Assembly (NCBI GenBank): GCA_038318895.1
Contig: JBBQCS010000113.1
Coordinates: 1 to 7,411, forward strand
Reading direction: 5' to 3'
Length of the DNA stretch: 7,411 bases
DNA from: UBA11222 sp030652895
Lineage (GTDB): Bacteria > Pseudomonadota > Alphaproteobacteria > UBA11222
Each line of letters begins with the position of its first letter. Position 1 is the stretch's first letter. This document shows positions 5,991 to 7,411 of the stretch, piece by piece. The notes below the pieces were generated by a model that saw only the letters and a list, made by a program, of their open reading frames with translations, did not search any database and was not told the origin of the DNA. A program made the position numbers and the translations under genes.

Positions 5991-6515
5991 ATGCCCGGAA
6001 CAATCGTTCTTCGCTTCGCCGTCCTGGGTGTCGCCGTCCTATTTGCCGCCACCCCCGCCGCTGCCGCCACGCCTGGGCATGACAAACCACCTCATGCCCC
6101 GGCGCAAACACACGCGCCATCACACGCAGATATAACCGATGTCATTTTCACCGAATTGGAACGGCGCATTATATGCGACTATTTCAAGGTGCTATCCTGT
6201 GGCGCGGCTAATCTCACGGGCGACGGGAAAGACAAGATCAAAGGCCGTATCGGCTCAAAAGATAAATCTGCGCTTTTGCCGCCGGGGCTTGCCAAACGCG
6301 ATGACCTGCCACCGGGACTGGAAAAACAATATCTGCGCAACGGCAAACTGCCGCCCGGCTTGCAAAAGCGGTCCTTGCCGGATGGCCTCGCGCACTCCAT
6401 GCCCCGGCGCAAGGCTGGGTATGAACGGGTGATCGTGGGGGACGATGTACTATTGATCCAGATCGCAACCGGCGTCATTCTCGATATTCTGGAAGGCGTC
6501 GCCGCCAGACAGTAG
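5991..6515 (+). CDS. Secreted CigR/RcnB-like protein with PPGL repeats
   Basis: A 174-residue exported protein. Residues 1-25 form a Sec signal peptide (hydrophobic AVLGVAVLFAA then TPAAAA), with cleavage probably near residue 26. A His/Pro/Ala-rich linker follows (about 28-46). Two cysteines (62 and 70) could form a disulphide in the periplasm. Three PPGL units (97-100, 107-110, 121-124) and a degenerate LPDGL (129-133) are spaced by charged residues. The C-terminal segment GYERVIVGDDVLLIQIATGV (143-162) resembles the end of RcnB and CigR family proteins, which are periplasmic or inner-membrane-associated; RcnB affects nickel/cobalt homeostasis and Salmonella CigR is an anti-virulence regulator. 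Function here is unknown. The start is 6 bp after the MalY-like stop with AAAAGG ten bases upstream, so it appears to be the last gene of the purB transcript. Confidence 0.75.
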   Translation: MPGTIVLRFAVLGVAVLFAATPAAAATPGHDKPPHAPAQTHAPSHADITDVIFTELERRIICDYFKVLSCGAANLTGDGKDKIKGRIGSKDKSALLPPGLAKRDDLPPGLEKQYLRNGKLPPGLQKRSLPDGLAHSMPRRKAGYERVIVGDDVLLIQIATGVILDILEGVAARQ

Positions 6516-6525
6516 CAAAGCTGCT
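6511..6525. terminator. Small hairpin between convergent genes
   Basis: AGTAGC-AAA-GCTGCT can form a 6-bp stem with one G-T pair and a 3-base loop. It includes the stop codon of the CigR-like gene and ends two bases from the stop codon of the oxidoreductase on the other strand. No T-tract follows on either strand, so its role as a bidirectional terminator is only a possibility. Confidence 0.25.
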
Positions 6526-6526
6526 C

Positions 6527-7411
6527 CTATTCTTCCTCCGCCACCTGGATCATCCGCTTACCCCGGTTTTCGCCGTTGAACAGGCCCACAAAACCCTCTG
6601 GCGCGCGTTCCAGCCCCTCCAGCAGATCAATGGACAATTTTAGTTTGTCCGCTTCCAGCCACGCGGCCAGTTGCCCCCGCGCGGTCTGCTTCTGATCATA
6701 ATAATCCATCACTACATAGCCATCGATGCGCAGCCGCTTGTAGAGCACAACAGACGGTACACCCCTGGTCGCCGTCGCAGGGGTTTGCGTGTCATATTGC
6801 GAGGCGTAACCGCAGATTACAATCCTGCCATGGTCCTTCATCCGGGTCAGCGCCGTTTCCAGCATCTCGCCGCCGACATTGTCGAAATAGAGATCAACGC
6901 CGTCCGGGCAGGCCTGCTTGATCGCCCCGGAAAGCGGCCCGGCGCGGCGGTCGATGGCCGCGTCATAGCCAAGCGTGCCGGTAAGCCAATCGGCTTTTTC
7001 CTGAGAACTGACAATGCCCACGACCCTGGCGCCGCGAATTTTCGCTACCTGTCCGGCAATATGACCGACCGCACCCCCCGCCGCCGACACCAGCACTGTT
7101 TCACCAGGGTTTGGGCCGCCCGCCTCGGCCATGCCGAAATAGCCGGTCAGGCCACTGACGCCATACAGGCTAAGATGATGAGTCAACGGGCCAAGCCGGG
7201 CGAAAGTGGAGAGCGCCTCAGGTCCGTGCACGGAATAATCCTGCCAGCCGGTCTGGCATTCAACGATCTGGCCCTCGGTAAAATCCGGGTGCCTGGACGC
7301 CACGACCTGCCCAATGCCGGAACTGGGCATCACATCGCCAATCTGCAACCCGCCCGGCGCGCCGGTGATGCGGGTGCGGCTGACCGGATCCATGGAAATC
7401 AGCAGGGTGCG
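6527..7411 (-). CDS. NADP-dependent zinc-free MDR oxidoreductase (CurA/LTB4DH-like), N-terminus beyond window edge
   Basis: The frame is open to the right edge, giving 294 visible residues; family members are about 335-345 long, so roughly 45 residues are missing. An ATG at 7393 lies inside the conserved LLISMDPVSRTR segment, equivalent to the LYLSLDPYMRGR motif of the family, and is not the real start. The nucleotide-binding core is SAAGGAVGHIAGQVAKIRGA followed by RVVGIVSS; then come DLYFDNVGGE, GRIVICGYASQYD and the C-terminal FVGLFNGENRGKRMIQV. All are typical of NADPH-dependent 2-alkenal, curcumin or prostaglandin reductases that reduce the C=C bond of enones without zinc. No zinc-binding cysteine cluster is present in the visible part. 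The gene converges on the CigR-like gene with 11 bp between stop codons. The actual enone substrate cannot be told. Confidence 0.93.
   Translation of the reverse strand, partial: RTLLISMDPVSRTRITGAPGGLQIGDVMPSSGIGQVVASRHPDFTEGQIVECQTGWQDYSVHGPEALSTFARLGPLTHHLSLYGVSGLTGYFGMAEAGGPNPGETVLVSAAGGAVGHIAGQVAKIRGARVVGIVSSQEKADWLTGTLGYDAAIDRRAGPLSGAIKQACPDGVDLYFDNVGGEMLETALTRMKDHGRIVICGYASQYDTQTPATATRGVPSVVLYKRLRIDGYVVMDYYDQKQTARGQLAAWLEADKLKLSIDLLEGLERAPEGFVGLFNGENRGKRMIQVAEEE

Overview
The window looks like an ordinary chromosomal stretch of a moderately GC-rich alphaproteobacterium. This is inferred from protein style: the 431-residue bacterial PurB, an alphaproteobacterial-type RadC remnant, a Coq4-like protein, and SMP-30 and zinc-free MDR enzymes. 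No rRNA, tRNA, CRISPR array, transposase or phage gene was found, and nothing amounts to a recognisable new defence or mobile system.

Left part (1-2412), all on the minus strand. Two close SMP-30/gluconolactonase paralogues lie in the same orientation. The first runs off the left edge (402 down to 1) and the second is complete (2412 to 1561). They are about 80% identical over the 134 residues that can be compared by hand. Between them sit a short Coq4-like protein carrying the HDxxHx11E metal motif (1511 to 1038) and a DUF1801 protein (907 to 494).

Middle part (2413-3522). This contains a dispersed repeat of the 'attgc...gcgaagcaatcc' type, a collapsed radC pseudogene on the plus strand (about 2585-2835), and a minus-strand limonene-1,2-epoxide-hydrolase-like protein (3267 to 2896) with all the expected catalytic residues. 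A 255-bp divergent intergenic region then leads to purB.

Right part (3523-7411). A tight plus-strand cluster holds purB (adenylosuccinate lyase), a MalY/PatB-type PLP enzyme 2 bp downstream, and a secreted CigR/RcnB-like protein with PPGL repeats 6 bp further on. It converges on a minus-strand zinc-free NADP-dependent oxidoreductase whose N-terminus lies beyond the right edge.

The points most worth a second look are four: the Asp-to-Asn change at the PLP pyridine-nitrogen position of the MalY-like enzyme, the reconstructible decay of radC, the short Coq4-like protein lodged between duplicated lactonase genes, and the intact epoxide-hydrolase active site in a very small protein.
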